A DNA stretch of 64,000 nucleotides from Streptomyces flaveolus (GTDB lineage: Bacteria > Actinomycetota > Actinomycetes > Streptomycetales > Streptomycetaceae), in the NCBI RefSeq assembly GCF_014648815.1, contig NZ_BMRV01000008.1, forward strand, positions 124,001 to 188,000, in the 5' to 3' direction. The position numbers were made by a program, and so were the translations under genes. The first letter of the stretch is position 1. The number at the start of each line of letters is the position of its first letter. Below the pieces are notes generated by a model that saw nothing but the letters and a program-made list of their open reading frames with translations, did not search any database and was not told where the DNA came from. Positions 25,692 through 33,911 of this stretch are shown here, piece after piece.

Positions 25692-26690
25692 TCACTCCTC
25701 GGGTGTCCGGGTCGGCAGGCCGGCCAGGCGAGGCAGCAGCCGGTGGGCGTTGGCCGTCGTCAGGGACCGCCAGTCGGCGGCGCCCGCCGGCACCGGCGCG
25801 GCGTCGACGGCCGCGATGTGGGCGTCCACGCCGTGCGCCGGCGTCCAGCAGTAGTCGCTGCCGTACAGCAGCCGGTCCGGCTCGACCAGGGAGAGGAGCG
25901 CGGGGACCTGGCGCGGGAAGGCGGGGCCGGCCATGTCGTAGTGCAGGCTGCCCAGTTGCTCCACGGCGTCGGGGGTGTCGCCCGCCCCGGCCGGCAGGAA
26001 GAGTTTCATGAACCCGTTGATGCGGTCGGCGAGGACGGGCAGCGCGCCGCCGCAGTGCGGGACGATCACCCGGAGGCCCGGGTGGCGTTCCAGGGTGCCG
26101 GCCATGAGCAGGTCGGTGACGGTGCGGGCGGTGTCGAAGATGAACTCGACCATGGGACGCGGCCGTCCGAGGGCCGAATGCTCCCAGCACACGGGGGAGG
26201 TCGGGTGCAGGAAGACGACCGCGCGGCGGCGTCCGAGTTCGGCGAAGAGGGGTTCCAGCCGGGCGTCGCCCAGGTACACGCCGTGGGTGTTGGTCTCCAG
26301 TACGACCCCGTCGGCGCCGAGTTCGTCGAAGGCGTACGCCATCTCGGTCAGGGCACCGTCCAGGTCGGGCAGCGGGAGGGAGGCGAAGAAGCCGAAGCGG
26401 CCCGGGTGTTCGGCGGTGACCCGGGCGGCCTCCTCGTTCATCTCGCGGGCCAGGCGGCGGGCGGCCGCGTCGTCGCCGAAGTGCACCCCCGGGGACGACA
26501 CGGACAGGATCGCGGTGCGGATGCCGACCCGGTCCATCAGTTCCAGGTGCGCCTCGGCGGACCAGCCGGGCCAGGCGGGCACACCGTCGGGCAGCTCGTG
26601 ACCGGCGGCCCGTGCCTGCCGGACGTAGGAGTCGGTGACGAAGTGCGCGTGGACGTCGACGAAGCCTGTTCCCTCATCCGGTGCGGTCAT
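25692..26690 (-). CDS. Amidohydrolase (ACMSD-like decarboxylase/hydrolase)
   Basis: A 332-residue amidohydrolase_2 TIM barrel. The metal motif HAH is at H14/H16 (VDVHAHF), a strand-5 His in VVFLHPTSP, IVPHCGG for strand 6 and GSDYCW for the strand-8 Asp. The ACMSD group decarboxylates aromatic acids such as o-carboxyphenols, which would fit handling of phloroglucinol carboxylate from flavonol cleavage. ATG at 26690 follows GGAGAAGCCC and overlaps the XapX gene by 17 bp. Confidence 0.86.
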   Translation of the reverse strand: MTAPDEGTGFVDVHAHFVTDSYVRQARAAGHELPDGVPAWPGWSAEAHLELMDRVGIRTAILSVSSPGVHFGDDAAARRLAREMNEEAARVTAEHPGRFGFFASLPLPDLDGALTEMAYAFDELGADGVVLETNTHGVYLGDARLEPLFAELGRRRAVVFLHPTSPVCWEHSALGRPRPMVEFIFDTARTVTDLLMAGTLERHPGLRVIVPHCGGALPVLADRINGFMKLFLPAGAGDTPDAVEQLGSLHYDMAGPAFPRQVPALLSLVEPDRLLYGSDYCWTPAHGVDAHIAAVDAAPVPAGAADWRSLTTANAHRLLPRLAGLPTRTPEE

Positions 26691-26907
26691 GGGCTTCTCC
26701 CTTCGGGGTGTGGTGTCTCGATGCGCCGATCCGGCCGCGGCCCCAGGTGACGGCCCGCTCACCGAGGACGATGCCGAGCAGTCCGGTCAGGCCGATCAGG
26801 GGCGGGGCGGGCGAGGTGATGCCGAGGGCCCAGTAGACGGCGCCCATCAGGAGCCCGGCCCCGAGGCTGACGGCGGGGCCGCGCAGGGGCACGAGCGGGG
26901 ACTTCAC
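26674..26907 (-). CDS. XapX domain (DUF1427) small membrane protein, copy 1
   Basis: A 77-residue protein. The DUF1427 core GLLMGAVYWALGITSPAPPLIGLTG is followed by a second short hydrophobic stretch, GLLGIVLGERAV, then a basic tail. GTG at 26907 overlaps the stop of the upstream XapX gene (GTGA). The family is named from xap/xanthosine loci but has no proven function; here it is in a flavonol operon. Confidence 0.8.
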   Translation of the reverse strand: MKSPLVPLRGPAVSLGAGLLMGAVYWALGITSPAPPLIGLTGLLGIVLGERAVTWGRGRIGASRHHTPKGEAHDRTG

Positions 26908-27050
26908 AGCGCCCCCAGCAGGGCCTGGCCGGCGAGCATGCCGAGCAGGCCGAACAGGGCGGCCGGCGGAGGCGCCGGCGACCTCACCTTCAGGGCCGCG
27001 TACAGCGCGCCCACGAGAGCGCCGGCGAGCAGCGCCCGTACGTACGCCAT
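26904..27050 (-). CDS. XapX domain (DUF1427) small membrane protein, copy 2
   Basis: A 48-residue ORF starting at ATG 27050, seven bases after the queD stop. It reads MAYVRALLAGALVGALYAAL then KVRSPAPPPAALFGLLGMLA, with the same G-x-x-x-G-A-x-Y and SPAPP landmarks as its neighbour, so it is a paralogue reduced to the domain itself. Its stop overlaps the start of copy 1, indicating co-translation and possibly a two-component membrane complex. Confidence 0.75.
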   Translation of the reverse strand: MAYVRALLAGALVGALYAALKVRSPAPPPAALFGLLGMLAGQALLGAL

Positions 27051-27057
27051 GGTGGTC

Positions 27058-27612
27058 TCAGCTGCCCGTGCGCCACTGGTGGTCGGGCAGGAAGGTCACG
27101 TCGTACTGCTGCGGCACGGTGCCGAACTTGTGCGGCTCGGGCACGAACGGCCGCTGCGGCAGGCCGAGTTCGTCCGTGTCGGTGCCGAGACTCTCGAAGA
27201 ACCGCTCGAAGGTGCCGCCGGGGCCGGCGGCGACGCCGACGATCTGGCTGTGGTGGCGCTCGATGCGGTAGGCGTGCGGACAGTTCTTCGGCACGAAGCC
27301 GAAGTCGCCGGCGGTGAGCACCTTCTCCTCCTGCTCACCCTGGAGGTCCTCCACGAACAGCCGGACGGCGCCCTGCGTGACGAAGAAGACCTCGTAGGTG
27401 TCGGGGTGCGAGTGGGCCGGGATGATGTCGCCCTTGGGGCCCTCGCAGGTGAAGAAGTTGAAGGTGTTCTCGGTCTGCGGCCCGCCCGCGTAGATGGTGA
27501 TCAGGTCGCCGAAGAGGTGGGCGCGGTCGCCCATGCCCTTCTCGATGAAGTAGGGCTTGCCCGGTTCGGCGGGGATCAGGGAGTGGGAGCGCCTGGCGAA
27601 TTCGATGGTCAT
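27058..27612 (-). CDS. queD: Quercetin 2,3-dioxygenase (monocupin)
   Basis: A 184-residue single cupin strongly resembling the Streptomyces QueD quercetinase. The metal ligands fall at H67 and H69 (PAHSHPD), E74 (YEVFF) and H113 (NCPHAY); GKPYFIEKG, TENTFNFFTCEGPKG and GTFERFFESLG are family landmarks. It opens the flavonol C ring to a depside plus CO. ATG at 27612 has GGAGGC before it. It leads a five-gene minus-strand operon (queD, two XapX, amidohydrolase, esterase) and faces a MarR gene across two operators. Confidence 0.9.
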   Translation of the reverse strand: MTIEFARRSHSLIPAEPGKPYFIEKGMGDRAHLFGDLITIYAGGPQTENTFNFFTCEGPKGDIIPAHSHPDTYEVFFVTQGAVRLFVEDLQGEQEEKVLTAGDFGFVPKNCPHAYRIERHHSQIVGVAAGPGGTFERFFESLGTDTDELGLPQRPFVPEPHKFGTVPQQYDVTFLPDHQWRTGS

Positions 27613-27633
27613 GGAAGCCTCCGGCTGCACACT

Positions 27634-27673
27634 GTCAGGTCACCTGACGATTGTGTGCGTCAGGCTACCTGAC
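27634..27673. promoter_or_regulatory. Two MarR-type operators between queD and marR
   Basis: GTCAGGTCACCTGAC (27634-27648, perfect 7-bp arms) and GTCAGGCTACCTGAC (27659-27673, 6-bp arms) repeat with 25 bp between starts. The first is about 20 bp before the queD ATG. The layout fits a repressor controlling both divergent genes. Confidence 0.7.
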
Positions 27674-27776
27674 GATCGATACGGACAACACCCCTCGGGG
27701 ACGGCGGGAGCGGACGCCGGGAGCACCGCCCCGTCCGCCCGCCCGTATGCTCGTGGCCCGAGGAGCCCGAGGAGTC

Positions 27777-28229
27777 ATGACACAAGCGAAGGAAACCGCA
27801 CAGAACATGCCCCTGCTGCTGGCAGGCGCCAAGCGCTGGTTCGACGACGCGCTGATGGCGAGCATGCGGGCGGCCGGCGAGCAGCCGCTGAGCAGCGCCC
27901 AGGGGCAGGTCTTCGCCCTCCTGGATCCGGACGGCACCACGGTCGCCGATCTGGCCCGCCGCCTCGGCGTCACCCGGCAGACCACCCACCAGGCCGTGCA
28001 CGGCCTGCTCGCCCTCGGCCTGCTGGAGCAGGTACCGGACCCCTCCTCGGCACGCAATCGCCTCATCCGCATCACCGCGGAGGGCGTCCGCGTCCACCGG
28101 CGCGCCCAGGCGACGCTCGCCGTCATCGAGGACGCGCTGGCCGAGCGCATCGGCGCGGAGGCCGCGACGGCCCTGCGCACCGCGCTGACCCTGCCGCGCG
28201 GCGAGCCGCCGGTGGTCGGGGCACCGTAG
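27777..28229 (+). CDS. MarR family regulator, divergent from the queD operon
   Basis: A 150-residue winged-helix protein: LSSAQGQVFALLDPDGTTVADLARRLGVTRQTTHQAVHGLLALGLLEQ is the DNA-binding region and PDPSSARNRLIRIT the wing. ATG at 27777 follows GAGGAG at short spacing. Regulators of this type release DNA on binding phenolic ligands; the two palindromes just upstream are its likely sites, and a flavonoid its likely signal. Confidence 0.88.
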   Translation: MTQAKETAQNMPLLLAGAKRWFDDALMASMRAAGEQPLSSAQGQVFALLDPDGTTVADLARRLGVTRQTTHQAVHGLLALGLLEQVPDPSSARNRLIRITAEGVRVHRRAQATLAVIEDALAERIGAEAATALRTALTLPRGEPPVVGAP

Positions 28230-28241
28230 GACCGTTCGGCC

Positions 28242-29030
28242 TCAGGCGCGCTGCGTCCAGTCACGGTCCAGCCGGTCGGCCAGGCCGGCGGCGGCGAAGG
28301 CGGCCTCGATGTCGTCGCGGCCCTCCGTGAAGTGGGCCCAGCTGTCGTGGTGGACCGGGACGACGCGGCGGGCGTCGAGGATCCGGGTGGCCTCGGCGGC
28401 CTGCGCGCTGTCCAGGACGATCAGGCTGCCGTCGAAGAGCATGGGGAAACGAGGTGCGCCGGCGAAGAGGACGGCGGTGTCCACCGGGGCGAAGCGCTCG
28501 GCGATCTCCGTCACCGCGTCGAGGGACGCGTTGTCGCCGCTGACGTAGACGGTGGGCAGGCCCCGGCCGGTCAGGACGAAGCCGACGACCTGGCCGGAGA
28601 AGGGCTCGACCGATTCTCGCGGGCCGGGCCCGTGGACGGCGGGAACGGCGGTGACGGTGACCGTGCCGCCGTCCGGACGCTCCAGCTCCACGGACTCCCA
28701 GTCGGCCAGACCCCTGGCCTTCTCCCCCAGGCGCTCGCCGCCGCCGGGGGTGGTCAGGGTGAGCGGGACGTCGGCGAGCAGGGCACGGCCGGCGATGTCG
28801 AGGTTGTCGGCGTGCTCGTCGTGGGAGAGCAGCACCACGTCGAGGGGCCCCAGGTCGGCGGGGGCGACGCTGGAGGGGGCCGTCTTGGTCAGGGTCGGTC
28901 CGGCCGTGGGGTAGTCACCGGGGCCGTCGAAGGTCGGGTCGGTCAGGAAGCGCAGGCCGCCGTACTCGAACAGGGCGGTCGGGCCGCCGAACGTGCGGAC
29001 CGGGAACTGCTCGGTGTCGAGGTGGGACAT
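28242..29030 (-). CDS. MBL-fold metallo-hydrolase (UlaG-like)
   Basis: A 262-residue metallo-beta-lactamase-fold protein. The metal motif is HDEHADN (H70, H73, D75), with a later VHGPGP His, SGDNAS Asp and a final VVPVHHDSW His, as in UlaG/YtnP-like lactonases and phosphodiesterases. GGGAGACTC precedes the ATG at 29030. It is divergent from the CGNR-type regulator at 29126, its probable controller. Substrate unknown. Confidence 0.87.
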   Translation of the reverse strand: MSHLDTEQFPVRTFGGPTALFEYGGLRFLTDPTFDGPGDYPTAGPTLTKTAPSSVAPADLGPLDVVLLSHDEHADNLDIAGRALLADVPLTLTTPGGGERLGEKARGLADWESVELERPDGGTVTVTAVPAVHGPGPRESVEPFSGQVVGFVLTGRGLPTVYVSGDNASLDAVTEIAERFAPVDTAVLFAGAPRFPMLFDGSLIVLDSAQAAEATRILDARRVVPVHHDSWAHFTEGRDDIEAAFAAAGLADRLDRDWTQRA

Positions 29031-29061
29031 GAGTCTCCCTTGTTTCTCACGAAAAATATCT

Positions 29062-29118
29062 GCGTTTAACGTGACCTCAACCTAGGCGTGCATCACGGAA
29101 AAACGCAAGCGCTAACAT
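29062..29118. promoter_or_regulatory. Divergent promoter region of the MBL and CGNR genes
   Basis: GCGTTT-N3-GTGA (29062-29074) is mirrored by TCAC-N4-AAACGC (29093-29106), an imperfect inverted repeat between the two genes. TAACAT at 29113-29118 is a plausible -10 box placing the transcript start at the ATG of the CGNR gene. Confidence 0.4.
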
Positions 29119-29125
29119 GAGAGTC

Positions 29126-29734
29126 ATGGACGACGCCCCGGCCACCGACCTCACCCGGACCGCTCTGCCCCCGGCCCCCGGGGCCGACCGCTACCGCTCC
29201 CTGGACTTCGCCGACACCGTCGTGACGCTGCCCTCCGGTCAGGGTTACGACCTGCTCGCGGCCCCGGAGTCCGCCATGCGCTGGCTCGCCGCGCACGACC
29301 TGACCACTCCGGACGTGCGGTTGTACGAGGTCTGCGCACAGCGGATGCGCACGCTGCGCACCCACGTGCGGAGCCTGTTCGCCGCCCGCGTCGACGGCAC
29401 TCCACCGCCCGAGGAATCCCTGCGCGCGGCGAACGAGGCGCTGACGGCCGTGCCCACGGCTCCCCTGCTCGCCTGGGACGGGGACCGGGGACCGCGGCGT
29501 GTCCAGGCACACCCCACCGACGAGGCCGTCAAGCACGCACTGGCGACCCTCGCCGCCGACGCCGCGGACCTGCTGACCGGCCCCGACGCCGGCCTCCTCG
29601 CCGCCTGCGGCGCCGACCCCTGCGACCGGTTCCTCCTGCGCACGCACGGCCGGCGCCACTGGTGCTCCACGCGCTGCGGCGACCGCGTCCGCGCCGCCCG
29701 CGCCTACGCCCGGCGAAGCGGCGCCTCACCCTGA
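29126..29734 (+). CDS. CGNR zinc-finger regulator (ABATE domain)
   Basis: A 202-residue protein: an N-terminal ABATE-type helical domain (about 20-140) and a C-terminal CGNR-type finger, here ACGADPCDRFLL then HWCSTRCGDRVRAARAYAR with four cysteines. These are taken to be stress-related transcription regulators. The ATG at 29126 sits seven bases after a TAACAT box, so a leaderless mRNA is likely; an ATG at 29117 is in frame but lies within that box. Confidence 0.8.
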   Translation: MDDAPATDLTRTALPPAPGADRYRSLDFADTVVTLPSGQGYDLLAAPESAMRWLAAHDLTTPDVRLYEVCAQRMRTLRTHVRSLFAARVDGTPPPEESLRAANEALTAVPTAPLLAWDGDRGPRRVQAHPTDEAVKHALATLAADAADLLTGPDAGLLAACGADPCDRFLLRTHGRRHWCSTRCGDRVRAARAYARRSGASP

Positions 29735-29834
29735 CGCATACCGCGAGGCGGCGGGGGCATACGGGCTCCCGGAATCCCCAGTGACGGTTGTCGCGGGACC
29801 GCTCAACCGGCCCGCCTGTGAAAGAGGTTGTACT

Positions 29835-30080
29835 TTGCTGCTGCCCGCTGAGAAGGACCTGCGCGCGGTGCTGGCCCGTTTCGCCGAGGCCCGCTTCCGT
29901 CACGACCTGGAGCCCACGGGCCGTTCGAGCCGAGAGCTGGAGGACACCTCGTACACGCTGTGCGTGATGACGGGCACCCAATCGGTGGACGAGGCCCTCA
30001 GCGTCGCCGACACCCTCCTGGAGCAACTGCGGGCAGGCCGCGAGCGGGCCGTCAGGACTGAGCAGGACTTGGCTGCCTGA
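29835..30080 (+). CDS. DUF5133 protein
   Basis: An 81-residue protein matching DUF5133, a family almost confined to streptomycetes and of unknown function. The helical core LPAEKDLRAVLARFAEARFRHD and DTSYTLCVMTGTQSVDEALSVADTLL are clear. The TTG at 29835 has AAAGAGG six bases before it; a GTG at 29781 would add residues unlike the family. Confidence 0.72.
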   Translation: MLLPAEKDLRAVLARFAEARFRHDLEPTGRSSRELEDTSYTLCVMTGTQSVDEALSVADTLLEQLRAGRERAVRTEQDLAA

Positions 30081-30240
30081 CCGGCACAAGGCGGCCCGGC
30101 CGACTCAGCGGCAGTACGCGGCTGTCGCCGTGCTGCGGATCTCCCCCGCCGCGCGGCCGGAATATCCAGGAGCATGCGGGGCCGCCGCCGGACTAGCATG
30201 CGCAGTCGCGCTTCGTCCGTCCGCCCTGCGAGGAACCCCC

Positions 30241-31140
30241 ATGCCGGATCGTCCGACCGTCTCCCTCACGGAGTACTCCGTTTCCGACCGCGAGGCCGGA
30301 CCCTATGGAATCGCGGCCGGACCGGACGGCGCGTTGTGGTTCACCCTGGTCCATCACGGACGGATCGGCCGGCTCACGCCCGACGGCGACACCACCTCCT
30401 ACCAGCTCGAGTCCACTGCCGGCGGGCCGTCGATCATCACGGCGGGCCCCGATGACGCCCTGTGGTTCACCGAGTTCCGGAGTCATCGCATCGGCCGCAT
30501 CACCACGGCCGGAGACGTCTCCTCCTTCCCGCTGCCGACTTCGGATGCCGGGCCGTTCGGGATCGCGCCGGGCCCTGATGACGCCCTGTGGTTCACCGAA
30601 GCCGGCGCCGACCGCATCGGCCGTATCACGACCGGCGGTCACGTCACCGAGTTCCCCCTCCCGGTCGCGAAGGCCTTCCCCTCGGCCATCACCGCCGGCC
30701 CGGACGACCGGCTCTGGTTCACCATGAACCAGGCGAACGCGATCGGTGCCATCGGCAGCGACGGCGCCGTGACCGTCCATCCGTTGCCGACACCCGCCGC
30801 CGCCCCGGTCGGCATCACGGCCGGCGCCGACGGCGCCCTGTGGTTCGTCGAGATCGGAGCCGGCCGGATCGGACGGATCACTCCCGACGGGAAGATCACG
30901 GAATTCCCCCTGCCCGACCCCGCGTCACGCCCGCACGCCATCGCCGCCGGCGCCGACGGGAACTGCTGGTTCACCGAATGGGGAGCCAACCGCATCGGAC
31001 GGATCACCCCCGACGGCCGTATCGACGAACACGATCTCCCCAGCCCTTCCTCGGAACCCCATGGCATCGTCCAAGGACCGGACGGCGCGATCTGGGCCGC
31101 TCTCGAGATCGGGACGATCGCACGCCTCGCGGTCGGCTGA
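30241..31140 (+). CDS. vgb: Virginiamycin B lyase-like beta-propeller protein
   Basis: A 299-residue seven-bladed propeller built of repeats with the pattern GPDGALWFTE...IGRI. It resembles Vgb, which linearises streptogramin B antibiotics by elimination. Catalytic landmarks recall Vgb: H232 (RPHAI), E272 and H274 (SEPHGI), with a nearby E289. No signal peptide, so cytosolic like Vgb. Streptogramin producers and many soil actinomycetes carry such genes, so resistance is plausible but untested; other family members may act on unrelated substrates. Confidence 0.82.
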   Translation: MPDRPTVSLTEYSVSDREAGPYGIAAGPDGALWFTLVHHGRIGRLTPDGDTTSYQLESTAGGPSIITAGPDDALWFTEFRSHRIGRITTAGDVSSFPLPTSDAGPFGIAPGPDDALWFTEAGADRIGRITTGGHVTEFPLPVAKAFPSAITAGPDDRLWFTMNQANAIGAIGSDGAVTVHPLPTPAAAPVGITAGADGALWFVEIGAGRIGRITPDGKITEFPLPDPASRPHAIAAGADGNCWFTEWGANRIGRITPDGRIDEHDLPSPSSEPHGIVQGPDGAIWAALEIGTIARLAVG

Positions 31141-31203
31141 ACGCCGTCGCCGGTCGCCCGGCGGCGGCGCATCCCGTGCCCGAGCGGTCCCCCGGCCGGT
31201 GCC

Positions 31204-31790
31204 TCAGTTCCCGCCGACCGGCTGCCCCACGTTCTGAAGCGACCGATCACGTTCCCCGCCGGAGCGTAGCTGCACACGATGTACGTCTGGTACGACTCCT
31301 CGCCCTCCGGCTTCCCCGCGGCCCGGCCGCAGCCGAGCCGGTCGGTCGACTTCCACACGACCTGCGTGAAGGAACCGGTGTCGGGGGAGTAGCCGGGCCG
31401 GTCCCAGTCGTAGCCCCCGGTCCAGCGCGCCTCGTACCAGAGCCGCGCGGCTTCCTCGCACGAGGCCGGCCCGTCCTCATGGGTGGCGAACCAGAAGCGG
31501 TTCTCTCCCCAGCCCGCCGCCCCCGGCGACGGCGCGAGCCCGTCCTGGGTCGAAGCGGCCCGGGCGCGGCGTACGGCGTGCGCGACGGCCTCGTCGTCCA
31601 GGCGCAGCGGTGGGGCGCCGTGGCGGGCGCGGTACTGGTTGTGGGCCGCAAGGCAGTCCTGGTTGAACGCCTCGTCCGTGGCATCGGGCAGGGGCGGACG
31701 CCCGTCCTCCGCGTGTACGGGCTGCACCGTGACCATGGCGGTCAACGCCGCCGCGGCGACCGTCAGAACACCGGATGAGAGCCGACCCAT
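31204..31790 (-). CDS. Secreted CAP-domain (SCP/PR1) protein with a 3'-end frameshift
   Basis: From ATG 31790 (GAGGAGGACCC before it) there is a signal peptide cleaved near VHAED, then a CAP domain: HNQYRARHGAPPLRLD, GENRFW, ARLWYEARWTGG, GSFTQVVWKSTDRLGCG and YIVCSYAPAGNVIGRF. After GRF the frame breaks: the zero frame goes on as RTWGSRSAG and runs through the next gene in antisense, while the +1 frame gives QNVGQPVGGN and a stop at 31204, the usual family ending. One missing C near 31235-31238 (GTTCTGAAG for GTTCTGGAAG on the plus strand) explains it. The span is therefore not a multiple of three. Sequencing error or true mutation cannot be told apart. Confidence 0.75.
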
Positions 31791-32168
31791 GGGTCCTCCT
31801 CGTACGCTGCGCGTTTCCGATGGCCGTCCGGCCACCGGGCAGCCTTCATGGAAAGGCCCCGCGCACCGCGACACGCCGTCGCACCACACGCCGCCACCCG
31901 TTCGCGGCAACTCCGCCGCTCCAAAGCGTGAACGACGCGACGGCGGCGGGCCTGCCCATGCCGTCCGGATGCGGAACCGGGGGCGCTCGAAAAGCAGTGG
32001 ATCGGCTCCGCCGTGCGCCATTACCGTGCTGCCGAGCCACCGTCGCCCAGCCGAGGACGTTCCGTTGTACACCGTGTGAGACCTCCCGAGCGCTGATCCG
32101 TCGCGCGTCGCATCCGTGCGACGCGCTCCTTTCTGCTGCGGTCTTCTCACTGGAACCGGTGTACTTCT
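31791..32168. other. Intergenic stretch without a convincing gene
   Basis: About 380 bp between divergent genes. I see no ORF with streptomycete codon bias, no strong hairpin and no clear repeat; it must hold the promoters of the CAP gene and the DUF1062 gene, but I cannot point to good boxes. Confidence 0.5.
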
Positions 32169-32717
32169 GTGCTCACCCACTGGGTTGTCATGCCCACCTG
32201 CCTGCCGCTCGTCCTCCGGCGCTGCCACGTGTGCGCGTCCGAGCGCTTCCGGGCGGACGGAAAGTTCCGCGTCAACACCCACCACAAGCTCCTCGACGCC
32301 TGGCTGCTCGTGCTCTGCACCTCGTGCGGCGAGACGGCGAAGCTCACGGTCCTGGAGCGGATGAACGTGCGCTCCATACGGCCCGACCTGCTGGACCGGC
32401 TGCATGCCAACGACTCCGGCCTGGCGGCCCAGTTGCTCCAGGACCCCGTCGTGCGGCGCCGCAATCGCATCGCCCTCGACTGGGAGAACGCCTGGCGCCT
32501 CGACACCGGCGGAACGGAACGTCCGGACCGCGAGGTGATCGACGTGTCGGTCCGCTTCGCGGCGCGGATCCCGGTCCGGCCGGTGCGCGTGATCGCTGAA
32601 GGGTGCGGTCTTTCGCGAGCCGAGGTCGGGCGACTGATCACGGAGGGCCAAGTCGTGTCGGCGGTCCGGCTGAGCGGCAGGCTGTCCGGCGACTTCACCT
32701 TCACGCTCAAGCGCTGA
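32169..32717 (+). CDS. DUF1062 protein
   Basis: A 182-residue protein of the DUF1062 family. The N-terminus has a zinc-ribbon-like pair of CxxC knuckles (RRCHVCASERF and LCTSCGETAK) around a HHKLLDAWLL segment; the C-terminal part ends with IAEGCGLSRAEVGRLITEGQVV, an S4-like fold suggestive of RNA or DNA contact. GTG start at 32169. Function unknown. Confidence 0.85.
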   Translation: MLTHWVVMPTCLPLVLRRCHVCASERFRADGKFRVNTHHKLLDAWLLVLCTSCGETAKLTVLERMNVRSIRPDLLDRLHANDSGLAAQLLQDPVVRRRNRIALDWENAWRLDTGGTERPDREVIDVSVRFAARIPVRPVRVIAEGCGLSRAEVGRLITEGQVVSAVRLSGRLSGDFTFTLKR

Positions 32718-32731
32718 GCCCTCCTCGGGAC

Positions 32732-32770
32732 CGGGGGCCTGTCCGGCACGGTCCGCCGGGCAGGCCCCCG
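32732..32770. terminator. Bidirectional hairpin terminator
   Basis: A perfect 10-bp inverted repeat CGGGGGCCTG/CAGGCCCCCG with a 19-base loop lies between the convergent DUF1062 and GlxA-type genes. Confidence 0.65.
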
Positions 32771-32807
32771 GGCCTCTCGCCGTGACGGGGCCGGGACGGG
32801 CGCACCC

Positions 32808-33776
32808 CTACTCGGGGCGCCGGGCGGTGGTGAACCGGCGCTGGTAGGCGGCAGGGCTGATGGACAGCTCCCGCGCGAAGACCCGACGCAGGCTCTCGTA
32901 GCTCGGGAAGCCGGCCATGGCAGCCGCCTGCGTCGCGGTGTACCCGTGGTCGAGCAGCGACTTCGCGATGTCGAACCGGATCGACTCCACGTACCGGGCC
33001 GGCGTGCTGCCCAGTTCCTGCCGGAACAGCCTGGTGAGGTGACGGGTGCTGACATTGAGGCGGGTGGCCAGTTCGGCGAGGGAGTGGTCGCCGGCGGGGT
33101 CCGCCGTGACCAGGTCGACGACCTTGCGCAGGGCGGGTGAGCGGGGCGGCGGCCCCTGCAAGGGCGCGGAGAACTGTGACTGACCGCCCGCCCGTTGCAG
33201 ATAGACCACCAGGGAGCGGGCCACCTCCCGGCTGATGTCCGGTCCCTGGTCCTCCTCGACGAGAGCCAGCGCGAGGTCGATGCCCGCGGTGACGCCGGCG
33301 GAGGTGTACACCGTGCCGTCGCGCACGTAGATGGCGTCGGGTTCGACGCGGGTCCTCGGGTGCCGGGCGGCGAGCCTGTCCGCGATCTTCCAGTGGGTGG
33401 TCGCCCGTTTGCCGTCCAGCAGCCCGGCCGCGCCGAGGACGAAGGCACCCGAGCACACGGAGGCGACCCGGCCGGAACGGGCTGCCAGCTCCCTGGCGGC
33501 TGCCACCAGGTCGCGCGTGACCGGGGTTCTGGGGTAGACGTCTCCGCCCGGCATCAGGAACGTGCCGGGGTCCGGTTGCGTGGCGGCGCTGCCGTCGACG
33601 GCGATCCGCATGCCGATCGAGGAGGTGACGTCGGCGCCGGTCGTCGACACCAGGGCGATCCGGTAGTCGGCGCCGAGCAGGTTCGCTTCGCCGAACACTT
33701 CGGCGGGGCCGGCGACGTCGAGCAGTTTGACGCCGTCGTAGACGAGGATCGTCACCCGATGCGTATCGGATCTCAC
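32808..33776 (-). CDS. GlxA family regulator (DJ-1/PfpI domain plus AraC HTH)
   Basis: A 322-residue fusion of an amidotransferase-like DJ-1/PfpI domain (about 8-165; the elbow reads VCSGAFVLGAAGLLDG with a Cys, and ATTHW follows) and an AraC double helix-turn-helix (about 215-312: LAELATRLNVSTRHLTRLFRQELGSTPARYVESIR). It probably senses a small metabolite. It is divergent from the HD-domain gene at 33912, whose promoter it may control across a 135-bp gap. Confidence 0.9.
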   Translation of the reverse strand: MRSDTHRVTILVYDGVKLLDVAGPAEVFGEANLLGADYRIALVSTTGADVTSSIGMRIAVDGSAATQPDPGTFLMPGGDVYPRTPVTRDLVAAARELAARSGRVASVCSGAFVLGAAGLLDGKRATTHWKIADRLAARHPRTRVEPDAIYVRDGTVYTSAGVTAGIDLALALVEEDQGPDISREVARSLVVYLQRAGGQSQFSAPLQGPPPRSPALRKVVDLVTADPAGDHSLAELATRLNVSTRHLTRLFRQELGSTPARYVESIRFDIAKSLLDHGYTATQAAAMAGFPSYESLRRVFARELSISPAAYQRRFTTARRPE

Positions 33777-33911
33777 GGGCCCATCCTGGGATGACTGGAT
33801 TCGAGTGGTTCATGGCCGGACCGAGGCGGCGCCGAAGGCCGCACGGCCCACATGGTGGAGAACGGACGCACGGTCCATTCGTAGTACATCGCACCGGAAA
33901 GCACGGACACC

